64,000 nucleotides of DNA, taken from Ochotona curzoniae (Eukaryota; Chordata; Mammalia; Lagomorpha; Ochotonidae). Position 1 is the stretch's first letter, and each line of letters begins with the position of its first letter. The translations under genes were made by a program, and so were the position numbers. Positions 1-14,095 of the stretch are shown one piece after another. Location of the stretch: NCBI RefSeq assembly GCF_017591425.1, contig NW_024465369.1:28191001-28255000 (forward strand), read 5' to 3'. The notes beneath the pieces are model-generated. The model made no database searches, was not told the DNA's origin, and saw only the letters and a program-made list of their open reading frames with translations.

Positions 1-9
1 TAAAGCAGG

Positions 10-325
10 GTTGGAGCTGTGATATATAAGTTAGAGTGGTGCCAGCATCCTATTAGGGTACTGGTTTAAGTTCTACCTTCATTACTTTTGATGCAGCTCA
101 CTGCTAATGTTCCTAGAAAAGCAGTGGAAGATGGCCACGTGCTTGGGACCCTGCATGTGAGGTGGAGGGGTTTGTGGGGATGTGGGGGAAGTACTGGCTC
201 CTAGCTTCAGCCTGTTCTAGCTCTGGTCACTGCAGCTATTTGGGTGTGAGTCAGCAAATGGAAGATATCCCTCTCTTCCTCCCTCTCCACCCCCCCCATA
301 ACTCTTTCAAATAAATAAAGCAAAT
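10..325 (+). mobile_element. Old C-type SINE
   Basis: Diverged copy with gcagtggaagatggccacgt, cttgggaccctgca and an aaataaataaag tail. The ends are not sharply defined. Confidence 0.7.
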
Positions 326-1084
326 CATAAACAAAAAGAAAGCAAAATATAATCAATGATTGTGTTAGGGTGACAGAAGAATCATTTTAAAACTTAAGGC
401 AGACAACATTATTCTTCTGATCAAAAGGTTCTTGTCCAACTCAGAATTAAATCCGAATGTCTTAATGGAGACAACAATATCCTGAAAAGCCCAAGTCTCT
501 TATGCTGCCTGTGAACTCACTTCCTGTCCCACTTTGCCTGGTCCATTTTGCTGAGGTCACACTGGCTTTCTACTTTCTCTATATTCTTGTCTCCCGCCTC
601 CACCTTGCCCATCGGGCCTCCAGGACAAGCTTTTCCTCAATCCTCTCCCAGTGCATTCAGGCCCCACTTTAGGTCACCTTCCCAGAAAGGTCTTCCCCAA
701 CCTGTAAAATTAGCCACCACCCACACCCTTCCATCTCCCCACATTTCATATCTTATTTTTTCCTTCCTGTGGAACAGAAGCTCCACAGCATCAGTGCCTT
801 TGTGCTTTACTCTGTTATAGCAGTACAAGTTACAGTAGTCTCTATCCAAAAAGATGCTGAATGAATATCCTTTTCCATTTCCAGATGTCTAAAAGACACC
901 TATATTTGCTTGTAATTTAAAAATAATTTTAGGTATAGTTCAAAACATTTTATGGTAATGATAGGAGAAAAACAGAAAAAATACACAATATATCGTCCAC
1001 TTTCATTAAAAAATATTAGAGGAAGCCTGAAATTTATGAGTATTTATATTTAATGCCAAATTCTTACAAATGAGAAAATATTTT

Positions 1085-1408
1085 TTTTAAGATTGTTTTT
1101 TGTTTGTTTTTATTGGAAAGTCAGATATACAGAGAAAAGACAGAAAGATCTTTCGTCCTTTGATTCACTCGCCAACTAGCTGCAAATGGACAGAGCTGCA
1201 CCAATCCAAAGCCAGGAGCCAAGAGCCTTTTCTGCATTTCCCCTGTGGGTGCAGGGTCCTAAGGCTTTGGGCCATCCTCCACTGCTTTCCCAGGCCACAA
1301 ACAGGGAGTGTATGGGAAGTAGGATGGCCTGGATTAGAACCTTGCGTCCATATGGGATCTTTGTACGTGCAAGCGAGGACTTAGGCAGCTAGGCTACTGC
1401 ACCAGGCC
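1085..1408 (-). mobile_element. C-type SINE
   Basis: Minus-strand copy running from a T-rich side to ccaggcc. Duplications tgagaaaatatttt (1071-1084) and tgaggaaatatttt (1409-1422) match at 13 of 14. Confidence 0.9.
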
Positions 1409-1515
1409 TGAGGAAATATTTTCCTTTGTTCAAAACCATAAGTGCTACCAATATAATGCAATGTTATTTCTAAAAAGATACAGCTGTTTATATAAGTATT
1501 TTTCCTAATAGATAT

Positions 1516-1612
1516 TTAAAATGCATGCTCATATTTATGTTCACACATGTACCAGTATATACTATGTATGTCCTATGATATTAAAATGCATGCTCATATT
1601 TATGTTCACACA
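1516..1612. repeat. Perfect 32-bp direct repeat, 65-bp period
   Basis: Copies at 1516-1547 and 1581-1612 are identical and begin ttaaaatgcatgctcatatt. They sit in an AT-rich stretch with many ATG-like and TATG motifs, so a local tandem duplication is likely. Confidence 0.9.
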
Positions 1613-2449
1613 CATATGTACACAGATATATATACATATATGTATGTATAGTATAAGTATTTATATACATGTATCCACATATGAAAGTATATTTATATCT
1701 GTATCTTCAGAGGTTGATCATAAAATATAATTTTCTAGAAAGACTAGGAGCCTAAGCTGTTTGAACACAAACAGTCCCTGTCAGGGTCAGTGAATTTGTT
1801 AAATGAACAAATAAAAAAATATGCTTGAATACTTCCAGTAGTCAACTTGCCAAAAAAAAAAAAAAGGAAAGCAATTTTAAAATTAGAAACTTACTTAATA
1901 TACCTTCTACTCAAGGTAGACTAAATAGTAACATTCAACACTGGAATCTTGTTTGGTAAAAGAGTCAGACTGATAACACTGTGATGTCATAAATAAAGGA
2001 GAATTAGAAATACACCTCTGTGTATGTGTGTGTACAGTGGAGGGATATTAAAATAACTGCCACTCAATAAAAAATTGGATAGGATATTGCTGCTTGAGCA
2101 CTAATGTATGATATAATGTTATTAAATCCAATTAAATATGGACTTTGTGTAGGATCTGGCAAAAATAATGCAAATATCAAACTTCAACATAGATAGGATT
2201 TTTGAAATTTGAATGTCATTATCCTATTCTTCTCATTTTCTTTTCTACTAAATGGGAACTATTTCCAAACCCAAATTGTAAACCAAAATAAAGTCTTCTA
2301 TAACTTCAATAGTAGTTGCCAGACTTACTCTAAAAACATTTCACCCACTAATTTCCCTGAGTAAAACACCGAGGTAGGCCTTCTGTAAAACCTGTCTTGC
2401 TTGTGATTTCAAGCGCCAGTAAGAAAGGAGGACTTCACACAGCGCTCAC

Positions 2450-2551
2450 CTGGTTTCCTCCAAGTTCATGACACGTGTACAAAATCAATGGCTTGTTCCC
2501 TTGATTATTTTCTCCAACATCCAGGCACAGAGGCTGGCCAACGGTTTTTAC
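2450..2551 (-). CDS. GALNT3: GALNT3 coding exon 8: first repeat of ricin-type lectin domain (last exon in window)
   Basis: This short exon (102 nt, 34 codons, residues 510-543) reads [20 protein letters not shown] and ends [10 protein letters not shown]. It is the start of the C-terminal ricin B-type lectin repeat (CLD and the C-H of the alpha repeat), which binds GalNAc already placed on the substrate. The acceptor is cccttag|GTA and the donor is CAG|gtgagc. The remaining coding exons would be at coordinates below 1. I looked for the expected next residues (beginning YFEYSAQH in human) in 1-2449 and did not find them. Confidence 0.94.
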
Positions 2552-2759
2552 CTAAGGGAAAATTTTAAAGTTGTAAAAAGTTTTTGAAAACTTTATATGG
2601 TTCACATGTTTTCTCATCTACATTCAGGAACTCACGTTAATAATAACATAAAACCTTAAAAGCAATAAACCACAGAGTATTTCAGCAATTTTTGCTGAAC
2701 CACATAAATGTTGGTGGCAAGAAATACATCCAATAAAAAAGGAATAGAAAAATACTTAC

Positions 2760-2891
2760 ATATCCAGATATAACAGGATTAAGTTCTGGCACATATACTT
2801 CTGGATAAATAGTGTTCAGATACCATGTAAAATTTTTACATTGAAGGCGGTTTTTTATTTCAAATCTTTTTGAAAGATCACCAAATGATTT
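2760..2891 (-). CDS. GALNT3: GALNT3 coding exon 7: linker between catalytic and lectin domains
   Basis: This 132-nt exon codes residues 466-509, [20 protein letters not shown] through ELNPVISGY. The RL-x-CK-F-x-WYL-x-x-x-YPE motif is the usual end of the catalytic domain and linker in this family. There is an N-F-T sequon at about residue 485. The acceptor is ttttcccag|AAA and the donor is TAT|gtaagt, both between whole codons. Confidence 0.97.
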
Positions 2892-2969
2892 CTGGGAAAA
2901 AAAAAAAGGATGTGTATGGAACACTTACAAAAAACAGTGCTGATAATGTACTTTAAATGCTATTATCAG

Positions 2970-3275
2970 AGCTGGTATCTGGCCTAGAAGTTAAGATGCT
3001 GATTAAGATGCTTGCATTCCACACTGGAGTTCCTGGGTTCCACCACTGTTCAAGCTCTTTACTCCAGCTTTCTGTTAATGTAGACCATTGGAGGCAGCAG
3101 TAATGGCTCAAGCAACTGGATTCCTGCCACCCATGTGGAAGGCTTGTATTAACTTTACAGTTTCAACTTTGGTCTTGGCCTAGTTCCAGCCATTATAAGG
3201 CACTAGCAATATAAACCAGTGGATGATAGCGATGATCTCTCGCTCTCATCTCTCCATTTCAGACATTTCAGATAA
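2970..3275 (+). mobile_element. Old C-type SINE
   Basis: Strongly diverged. Recognisable by ggaggcagcagtaatggctcaa and cacccatgtggaaggc. The boundaries are approximate. Confidence 0.6.
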
Positions 3276-4242
3276 GAAAGCAAACAAGATACTCCAATAT
3301 TTGTATTTATATTAAAGTACTAAAAAATTGGGGCCAAAATGCAAGACACAATTTAGTATTATTCACCATCGATTAAAGCTGAAAGACCATTGGTCTCAGA
3401 ATTAAGTCTTACTACAATACTTATGACAATGGGGTATTTTTTTCCTTCTCCGTTTTGGATGTTCCTGTGACCATTCTTGTGAAACATCCAAAACGGACTT
3501 TGACCTAATATTAAAAGTGCCTTAAAAGTGAAGTTGAGAAGACAGAGATAGATAAATAGAGTCAATACAATATGTGATTTATATCTCTCTTCTGTCAAGA
3601 TGCTTAAAGCAACACATCTGAGAAAATTTTTCTAGCTTAAGAATGTTACTATTAGCAAATACCTCAACTAGACAACTAGTAAAAATGTAAGGTAACTGAA
3701 ATTTTGTTTTCCTTATTTTAAGGGATTAACGTTTTTCTTAAAAGAAAGTACTACCTAACTGAAAAAATATTTGATCTCCTAACAAAGTTTTAGGTGAACT
3801 TAGTGTATGAACAAGTAAATATTAAAGCTTGTCAGTTCAACTAAGGAAAATATTTTATTATGTCAACTTTGATTTCTAAACCCAGAGATTTTAGCAAAAA
3901 AAAAAACAAGGCTCTCAAGGACTTTCAGCTGACTTAGAAATATTTCAGGAAGATCTATCTGCTCTGGGGTAAAAATAGGCGTTTTCTGGCTACCTGTCCC
4001 TTCCTGGGTGACAAGTAGAACAAAGTTTCATGTAGCACTCACTTGCCTGTTTGGTCAAGTGCTCTTACATGGTGCACAGTCTGCTCAGTTTGTCTTGATA
4101 GGCTTAAGGAGGAAAAGCAATGTACTACAACAGTGTGTTGAGTTTGCAACTGATAGGCTATAGTGAAGCATTAGAGACCAAAGAAAAAATGGAAAGAGGT
4201 AGTCTAATTTTTCTTTACAAAAATAATCAACATGCTTGAAAA

Positions 4243-4590
4243 GCATTTATTTATTTGCTTGAAAGGCACATGCTCAGAGACAGACAGATACTTACGTGCT
4301 GGATCAAGACAGACAGAGAGAGAGATAAACAGAGAGACAGACAGACAGACAGACCTGTGTGCTGGATCACTCATCAAATGGCCAAAACAGGTAAGGCTGA
4401 GTTGAGAGAGGAGCTCCATCCTGTCCTCCCAAATGAGTGGCAGGGGTTCAGTTATGTCTTTTCCACCTTTCCCCGTACATTAACAAGAAGTTGGTCAGGA
4501 AGTGGTGTCCCTAAGACTATATATAAATGGCACTCTGATATGGGTGCTGGCATTGCTAGCTGCAGCTTAACCTGTGCCACAAAAATACTT
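4243..4590 (-). mobile_element. Old C-type SINE with expanded CAGA repeat
   Basis: Begins ttatttatttgcttgaaagg. The purine-rich region near its tail has expanded into interrupted (CAGA)n and (GA)n at about 4277-4354. It ends gcagcttaacctgtgcca. Confidence 0.65.
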
Positions 4591-4654
4591 CCCAACTCCC
4601 TCTACCTTTTTACAAATATTTAGCTGTTTAAAAATGTAATTGTTTTAAGCAAAA

Positions 4655-4925
4655 CTTTTAAAATATTTGTTTCACAAGAGAGCAAGAGAAAAGTTCCATC
4701 CTGATTCACTCCCCAGATGGTCACAACAACCAGGACTGGGTCTGGCCAAGTCAGGAGATTGATCTGGGTCTCCTACATAAGTAGCAGGGATCCAAACACT
4801 TGGCTCATTGTCTATTGCTTTCCTCAGGCCACTAGCAGGGAAGTGGATAAGAAGTGGAGCAGCCAGAGCATAACCAACAGTTACATGGCTACCAACAACC
4901 ATGATGCTAATGCTCCCGGCTCCCA
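4655..4925 (-). mobile_element. Old C-type SINE
   Basis: Recognised from gattcactccccagatgg, tctgggtctcctac and aggccactagcaggga. It lies 65 bp from the preceding copy in the same orientation. Confidence 0.7.
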
Positions 4926-5332
4926 ATTAAAAAAACTATACTCCTTCCCTCAAAAACAACAAAAAAAATTTTTTTTAAAAAACCCACTATTTATTTACTA
5001 CATAGAAGTTGGTGGCATTCACCTAAGTTTGTTAATGTATACTTAACATCACATCCAATATTAAGGCAGTTGGAATTCAGTTTAACATATTAGTAACCCA
5101 TGCTCTACAGAGCAGAATATAGTTTTAGGAGTTAATTTTGTCTTATTTGGCAGAGGCATTGAGAAACAGGACATGAATTCCCTATCTCAACCTGGGAAAG
5201 GAGGAAACAGAATCACTCTAAGCATACTCTCCACACCCAGCCACTTCACATTTCCATCACAGTCTCAAAAGGACTTTGTCAAGGTTAACACCTTCAGTGG
5301 GTACTGGAACTGTAAGTCGAAAAGAAGCCTTT

Positions 5333-5555
5333 GGACTGGTGGTGTGGTGCAGCCAGTTAAGCTTCAGCTTTACACTGGCAGAGCTCTGAATCCATCCTGT
5401 TTGTCTACAGCCATACAGCCCTGAACACGCCCAATCTCGTCTGAATCCATCCTGGCTGCTCCACTTCCAATTCAGCTCCCTATTAATGTGACTGGGAAGG
5501 AAGAGGAAGACAGCTCAAGTGCCCAATGAGAAAGACCTAGGCTCCTGATTGTGAC
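5333..5555 (+). mobile_element. Old C-type SINE, interrupted by the 5S fragment
   Basis: The tRNA-like head (ggtgtggtgcagccagttaag) is at 5340-5360. The body resumes after the insertion with tggctgctccacttcc. The 3' end is degraded and no clear tail or duplication can be read. Confidence 0.7.
5403..5444 (+). pseudogene. 5S rRNA fragment (nt 1-42), retroposed
   Basis: The stretch begins gtctacagccatacagccct and matches the first 42 nt of mammalian 5S rRNA at 37 of 42 positions, without gaps. Three of the five differences are G-to-A changes at CpG sites of 5S, as expected of methylation decay. It is flanked by perfect 15-bp copies of tctgaatccatcctg (5385-5399 and 5440-5454). These overlap its end by five bases and interrupt an old C-type SINE. 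It lacks the internal promoter boxes, which lie further 3' in 5S, so it should not be transcribed by Pol III. Confidence 0.9.
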
Positions 5556-6086
5556 TTGTTGCTATTTACATGGTGAAGCAACAACACACGGAAGATCTTT
5601 CACTCCCTATTCCCCTTACCCTCTGCCCCATAACTTCAGCTTTCAAATACCTAAATAAACATTTTTTTAATAGGGGGAAAAACTTTGATATCTCTGGTTC
5701 TAGTTCATGTCACATTACAACACTGTATTTATTTCCAATTCATACAGTCACCCAGAACCTTATTTAGGTATAATCACATCTCCTGATACCAACACAAGCA
5801 GTTCTTCTTAATCTTGTTTTCTTTTCAATAAAATTGTAAATCATGAAAGGGTATTAAAAAACAAAACATCTTCCACTTTAACAAGTTTAATATAAAATTT
5901 TAAATAGCAATTTCCTAATCATTTCCTTAAAATGAAAAGAATTAGATCCCATAAATTATACATTTTAAGAGTCTAAATAATAATAATAATAACAACCTTT
6001 GCTGCAAAGTCAAACTTTGGATGTTTTACACTTGAAATGATTCAAATCAACAAAAGGACATGTGAACTTGCAACAGATTTTAACTA

Positions 6087-7914
<1,828 letters not shown>

Positions 7915-8003
7915 TCAGATCTGGACAAAGTCAGTACATACTACAATTTCTATGCTTTTACATGAATAAATGAACTAAGAACACTGTTTCAAAACCAAGT
8001 GGT

Positions 8004-9081
8004 GATAGATAGAGAACAACAAGGAAAGCTTAGAAACAGGAAACGGGCAGTGAGATGCACTTATAACTCACTGGGTGGGACACAAAGATTAGTTACTCCT
8101 CACTAGGGAGTAACTAAAACTGTTCACCTAAACTTTTGACATATGTCTTGTTAGAGTTATAGAGTTAGACTACCTGAAAAACAGCCAGGTTCTGCAAAAT
8201 CGTGCTTCAACGATATGAACTGCTAAATACTAAAATTAAAATAGACATGAGACAGCTGAATAGTAATCTATAGCCATTTTAAGGTGTATAGAACCCAATT
8301 GTATATAAACTAATAATTGTAATGTCAATGTAGAAGTCATAGGATGTGGTTCAGAACTTGCACTCTTTTTCTCTCTCTCTCTCTTTTAACATGCTGGTTA
8401 CACAATACCATGTCAACTAATTCCATTACGTTATAAATTGTTACTGATATAATGTCGGGGTTTTTAATTGATTGGGATGATACTCTGTCGGCTCTACCTT
8501 CAGACCAGAGACGGTCTCCCCAAGAAACTGCTGAACTTATCTGGACAATAAGATGCTGGACTTGGGCCCAGTGCGGTGGCACAGTGGTTAAGGTCCTCGC
8601 CTTGCATGCCCGGGATCTCATATGGGTGCCGGTTCTATCCCGGCAACCCCGCTTCCCTTCCTGTGGCCTGGGAAAGCAGTCCAGGACAGCCCAAAGCTTT
8701 GGGACCCTGCACCCACGTGGGAGACCCGGAAGAGGCTCCTGGCTTCAGATCGGAATACAATTGGCTGTTGCGCTCACTTGGGGAGTCAATCATCGGAGGG
8801 AAGATCTTCCTCTCTGTCTCTCCTCTCTGTACATCCGCCTTTCCAATAATAAAAATAAATCTTTTTTAAAAAAAGATGCTGGACTCTATGCTTTGTAGAT
8901 GCTAGCAAGGAAAGAATCTCAACTGAATCTGAACTGTAGTAATGCAACAAGAATCCATCATGGGGGAGGGGAGGGGTTTGGGGAGGGAAGGGGGGAACTT
9001 CAGAGCCTGTAGAACTGTGTCACATAATGCAATGTAATCAATAAAAAATAAATTTAAAAAAATAAATTTGAATAGAAAAAA
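8004..9081 (+). mobile_element. L1 3' end, 5'-truncated, with nested SINE
   Basis: The element is bounded by perfect 13-bp duplications aaaaccaagtggt (7991-8003 and 9082-9094). It has no ORF2 protein and so appears to hold only 3' UTR. A G-rich polypurine tract at 8960-8998 and an A-rich end are typical of L1 3' ends. It lies in the intron between coding exons 4 and 5 of GALNT3, antisense to the gene. Subtracting the nested SINE leaves about 750 bp of L1 sequence. Confidence 0.85.
8563..8872 (+). mobile_element. Young C-type SINE nested in the L1
   Basis: Full length, from gggcccagtgcggtggc to an A-rich tail, with perfect 13-bp duplications aagatgctggact at 8550-8562 and 8873-8885. It post-dates the L1. 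Confidence 0.95.
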
Positions 9082-9437
9082 AAAACCAAGTGGTACAGAA
9101 GATGGACAGGAGAAGCACTTCAAGTGTCCTCTCCTGACGGAGCAAGGTTGCTATCTTCTCCTAAACCCACCTAGAGATTCTTAAGTAATGATTTATAAGG
9201 AAGACACAACAACACACATGTATCCATCTTGTTAAATTCTGCTTCCTAGTCAGTAACATCATGTGGATGGTCACAAATGACTTGTGCATCAATAAATGAT
9301 GTTTCTGTTCTCTCTACAAAAATCACAGGTTCTTTGCTTGATTTACTCAGTTGCAACTGCATTACAAGTAGCAAGAACGCATGTTCAATACACGGCGTAT
9401 GGCATAAATGTGAGATTGAGACAGAGCCATCATCTTA

Positions 9438-9755
<318 letters not shown>

Positions 9756-9948
9756 TTACAAAAAATTAAGAATGACAACATTTGTATTTCAAGCATATAT
9801 ATATAACAGACTTTTGGGGGGGATAAATAGAAAGTCTAAGTATTTAAAGTGTACAATGTGAAATATTTGAATTTTTACATTGTAAAATGATCACCACAAT
9901 TAAGCTAATTAACACAGCCATTGCCTTATGTAGTTATCTTTGTGAATA

Positions 9949-9966
9949 TGTGTGTGTGTGTGTGTG
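9949..9966. repeat. (TG)9 microsatellite
   Basis: Nine TG units in the intron upstream (in transcript order) of the exon at 9439-9673. Confidence 0.9.
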
Positions 9967-10347
9967 ATCAGAACATTTGACTTCTACTCTTGGCAATTTT
10001 CAAATACATATTACTATTATCTATCGTCACCACGCTGAGCAACACATCTCCAGCAGGTAAAGACCTCCTACAGGATTCTTGTGGTAAGACAAGAACAGGA
10101 TTAAGAAAAGCAGGGAACAGAAAAGGTAAGAAAACATTATAGATTATTTTTTCTATTAGGAAAGAAGCAAAACGACATTCATGCATAGATTTCAGTTGTG
10201 TCCCTTTAAGAAGGAGAGAATGTTTTACTAGTGCACATCACTTAGATCTCACTGTGTTCTGATTTGCACTTAACTCCTTTTGAATAAGATATGGCAACTG
10301 AGCTTTAGGAGAAAATAAGAAATCAGAAACTCTAATTTTAGAAGAGA

Positions 10348-10650
10348 CTGATGCTGTGCAGCAGGTAAAGCAACTGCTTGGAAGGCTTGCATCCCATATC
10401 AGAATGCCTGGGCTAGAATCTCATCTCTGCTGCTTATCCAGGACTCTGCTAAGACATACCTTGGGAGGCAGCAGGTAATAGTTCAGGTATGTAGGCCCTA
10501 CTATCCATGCAGGAAACCAGTAAGTTAATGGCTTCTAGATTGGGTTGGCCCAGCCATGATAGACGGAGGCATTCAGGGAGTGAATGGGTGGAAGTTTTTT
10601 GTTTGTTTGTTTGTTTTCTCTCCCTCTGTCTCTCTCTGATGCTCTTTGAA
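10348..10650 (+). mobile_element. Old C-type SINE
   Basis: Diverged, with cagcaggtaaagcaactgc and gggagtgaatgggtggaag. The tail contains (gttt)n. Confidence 0.65.
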
Positions 10651-10694
10651 ACAAGTGAATATAAAGTAAGACACTGAAGAAAGATGCTTCAGAT

Positions 10695-10996
10695 CAGTGC
10701 TGTGGTACAAGTTAAACCGTCCTCTTTGCAACCACATCAAAGTACAGATTTGAGTCTCATTTTCTCTAGTTCTTCTCCAACTTCTTGTTAACATGCGCTG
10801 GATAGCAACAGATGGTGGCCCAAGTACTTGGATTTCTGCCACCATGCATAAGACCTAGATGAAGTTCCTGGCTCACTGTTTTGGCTTACCCCAATTGTGG
10901 CTATTGTGGGCATTTGAGGAATACCCTAGCATGTGGAAGATCTCTCTTCCTCTTGATCAGTCTACTTCGCAAATAAATAAGTCTTATAAAAAAACA
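10695..10996 (+). mobile_element. Old C-type SINE
   Basis: Follows the previous copy by about 45 bp in the same orientation. The body keeps gatggtggcccaagtacttgg and tgtggaagatctctctt. Confidence 0.65.
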
Positions 10997-11324
10997 GGTT
11001 GAAGAGTCCATTCAAAGCTGCCCCATCCTGAATGGAAACAAAAGAGTCCTGTGGGAAGTCTGGTCATGGTTGTTTCATATCATATAGTGAGTTCAGACCA
11101 TGCATGTATACTTTTATTCTGGGCTTCCCGATGGCTGCAAGTGGACAATTATGGTCCAGGAAGATCATCACACATTGCTTGAGGGAAGAAGGCCTCATTT
11201 GACCTTATTGTTACTTTGGGCCAGGGGAAGGAATACTAGACAATCATGTTTTTCTTTGTGAAACAACTCTTCAGGGTTATCTATGCCTCTTCATTTTTCA
11301 AAAGTCTGGCATTATTAGGATATT

Positions 11325-11495
11325 GGGTATATAACTAATATATTTATATTTATTCCTATATTTATTTATATATTGGGTATATAATACATGCAATTATATA
11401 TCCAAATATCCAAATTGATACATATCCAATATATATTGTATATCCAAATATTTACATTTATTTATGTATATTGAACTATATATTTATATATTCAA
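11325..11495. repeat. AT-rich degenerate tandem repeat
   Basis: Repeated tatttatatattgggtata-type units, including attgggtatataa twice, with almost no G or C. Origin is unclear. Confidence 0.7.
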
Positions 11496-12025
11496 AAACC
11501 TTTCCACAACAATTAGCAGATATTCAAAACTAATCCTTAAGTGAAATATAACCTATGGGCTGGCCAATTCAAAGATAGACAGCCAAAAAAGAAAACACAT
11601 TAAACTTACTTCTCAAAGGCTGGTATTTATTAACACCTAGAATGCGCATTAATGTTGACTCTACAAATACTTTCTAATCAAAAGAATTAACAAAATAAAA
11701 ATTAAAGTACAAAGGAAAAGATCAGTAACAATAAAAACACACCGAAGTTGACAATGTTCGTGGAAGAGATACCACAAAAAAACTGGAAAGTGGCTACCCT
11801 TAGGGTGTAATGAAAATAGTTTGACCAAGATTTGACATGCAAAATAGAAAAACACCAGTACTAGGAAAAAGTTTAATGGAAGGGTTGATCACACTGAAAC
11901 AAACTGTCATGTATTTTAAATGCAGGGATTAAGAGTAACAAAGACAAAACATCTCTGTTTTCTTGTGGTATTGTTTTTCGCTTTGTTTTGTTTACAGTAT
12001 AAACATCTGTGAAAAATAATATCCT

Positions 12026-12365
12026 GGGCCCGGCGCGGTGGCGCAAGTGGTTAAAGGTCCTCGCCTTGCACCCCCGGGATCCCATATGGGCGCCGGTTCT
12101 ATCCCGGCAGCCCCGCTTCCCTTCCAGCTCCCTGCCTGTGGCCTGGGAAAGCAGTCGAGGACGGCCCAAAGCCTTGGGAACCTGCACCCGCGTGGGAGAC
12201 CCAGAAGAGGCTCCTGGCTTCGGATCGGCATAGTATCGGCCCGTTGTGCTCACTTGGGGAGTGAATCATCGGATGGAAGATCTTCCTCTCTGTCTCTCCT
12301 CTCTGTATATCCGCCTTTCCAATGAAAAAATAATAAAAATAAATCTAAAAAAAAAAAAAATAAAT
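12026..12365 (+). mobile_element. Young full-length C-type SINE
   Basis: Starts gggcccggcgcggtggcgca and ends in an A-rich tail. 11-bp duplications aataatatcct lie at 12015-12025 and 12366-12376. It is one of the least diverged copies in the window and lies 261 bp from the exon at 12627-12776. Confidence 0.95.
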
Positions 12366-12570
12366 AATAATATCCTAAGCTAGGAAAACTTGCCAGGGAA
12401 GCAGGTCACGGTGGGATATGACAGTAGAGGAGACAGAACACTGAGGCAGTAGGAACTCTGGGTAAAGAAAGTTGCTATCTGCTTGGGCTGTCATTGCTAA
12501 AGCCACCAGTTGGAAATGCTTTTAAGAAAATGAAATTAGGAACTTACAGACAAGGATTCCTTACTTTTTA

Positions 12571-12819
<249 letters not shown>

Positions 12820-13854
12820 TCACATGTAACATATGAAACGGAATGAAATGCCAAAGCAGCAATTTCTTCTAATTCACAATCTCAGCACTTGCACATATTC
12901 TTCCAGTAAGGTAAAAACTTTACTTTAAATATTGTCTGGAAAAAAAAAAGGAAAGATATGCATATCATAACAAAAGCAATATGACACATGATATTTTAAC
13001 ATACTTATTATGTATATTTCATATCAATGAATACCATTTACAGAGACCTGAAAGAAATAATGGCCCTCGGGATCTAAGATGACCCATTAGGAATCTGAGA
13101 ATACTGACTCTGGGAGTGAAATAAACAGTATAACCAACAAGCATTCAACATTTTTTACAATTTGCACTTAACTCCAGAAACCTTAAAGAAAAACTAAGTA
13201 AAAAAAGATGCTCTGACATTTAGGTAGTACTGATCAAAATAATTTAGGACCAAAATGCTGAGAAAAAGGTGAGTAAGAAAGTCCAGGGCTACAGCAATTT
13301 GGGAAGATTTCTACAGAGTCAGCAAAACAAAAACAAAACAAAACCCAACAACTTTGGAATCTTTTATCAGAATTGTTTTTAGTAAAATAAAGAAAATATG
13401 AAAATAATAAAGCCATGTAAATTGGGAATAAACTTAAACATAGGTAAAAATATAGTAATGCTGTCTAAGGTAGACAATATTTCAATTTTTCTGAGATGCA
13501 AATAAGCAAGAGTGGAAAGAAAAGGTGAAAGAAAATCATTTCACGCAATCACATGTAAGCCACATTTTTCAACAACTTCTTGAGCATATAGTATGGTTGT
13601 TCCAATGTCCCTCTTGGTCCCAGACACAGCCTCAAACAGATCTGAGAAGAAGCTAGGGTGAATATGTGCTCCTGCCAAAATTGACTTTGACTTTTCCTGT
13701 TATGAAATATAAATAAATATAGAAAAATATGGAAAAGAAAAAAATACATTTTTTCTTCAAAGAGGAGGGTTGCTTAGCATTTAAAGATTCGTTAAGTGAG
13801 GTAAGAGTTTACGGCAGTTCTATACAAACATAGTGCAGAGTAATACACTTCATA

Positions 13855-14095
13855 TAGCATAAAGCTATGTGAAATCAAATATCCTGGGTTGAGTTTAGAT
13901 AGCATCACTTTCAACTATAGATCACTGGCACTTTTTAACTATTCCAGTCTGCTTTACCTCTAGGATGGGAATAACAGAACTGACCATTAGAAGAGACATT
14001 TGGAGGGTTATCCCTGAGAGATTACTGCCCAAACAGAGCACTTAAGAGAGGGCCTGCTACCTGGTCTATGCTCTAAAAATGTTAACTGGCCTTTA
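13855..14095 (+). mobile_element. MIR relic
   Basis: The order of ctctaggatgggaataacag, gagcacttaagag and gctctaaaaatgtta fits the central and 3' parts of MIR. Strongly diverged. Confidence 0.5.

Larger units (their letters stand above)
1..2449. other. GALNT3 intron 3' of the last exon in the window
   Basis: Besides the two SINEs and the direct repeat, it is AT-rich intronic DNA. 340-1070 and 1620-2400 show no exon, RNA gene or recognised repeat. Confidence 0.8.

Noticed and set aside
1516..1612. CRISPR-like repeat pair
   Set aside because: Only two copies in a mammalian intron. It is a local duplication.
1..2449. Next GALNT3 coding exon
   Set aside because: Searched on the minus strand for the expected continuation after GGNQ. 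No matching frame with splice sites was found.
4255..4623. 122-codon plus-strand ORF with DRQTDR repeats
   Set aside because: Reads through an old SINE with a CAGA expansion. Not a gene.
5403..5444. Functional 5S rRNA gene
   Set aside because: Only the first third is present, without the internal promoter, and it carries five substitutions.
12038..12325. Long ORFs with MAQVVKGPRLAPPG-like starts, here and at 8452-8898, 30407-30752, 32507-32894, 39417-39698 and 58183-58503
   Set aside because: They are translations of the C-type SINE body. The same peptides recur at each copy and none is a gene.
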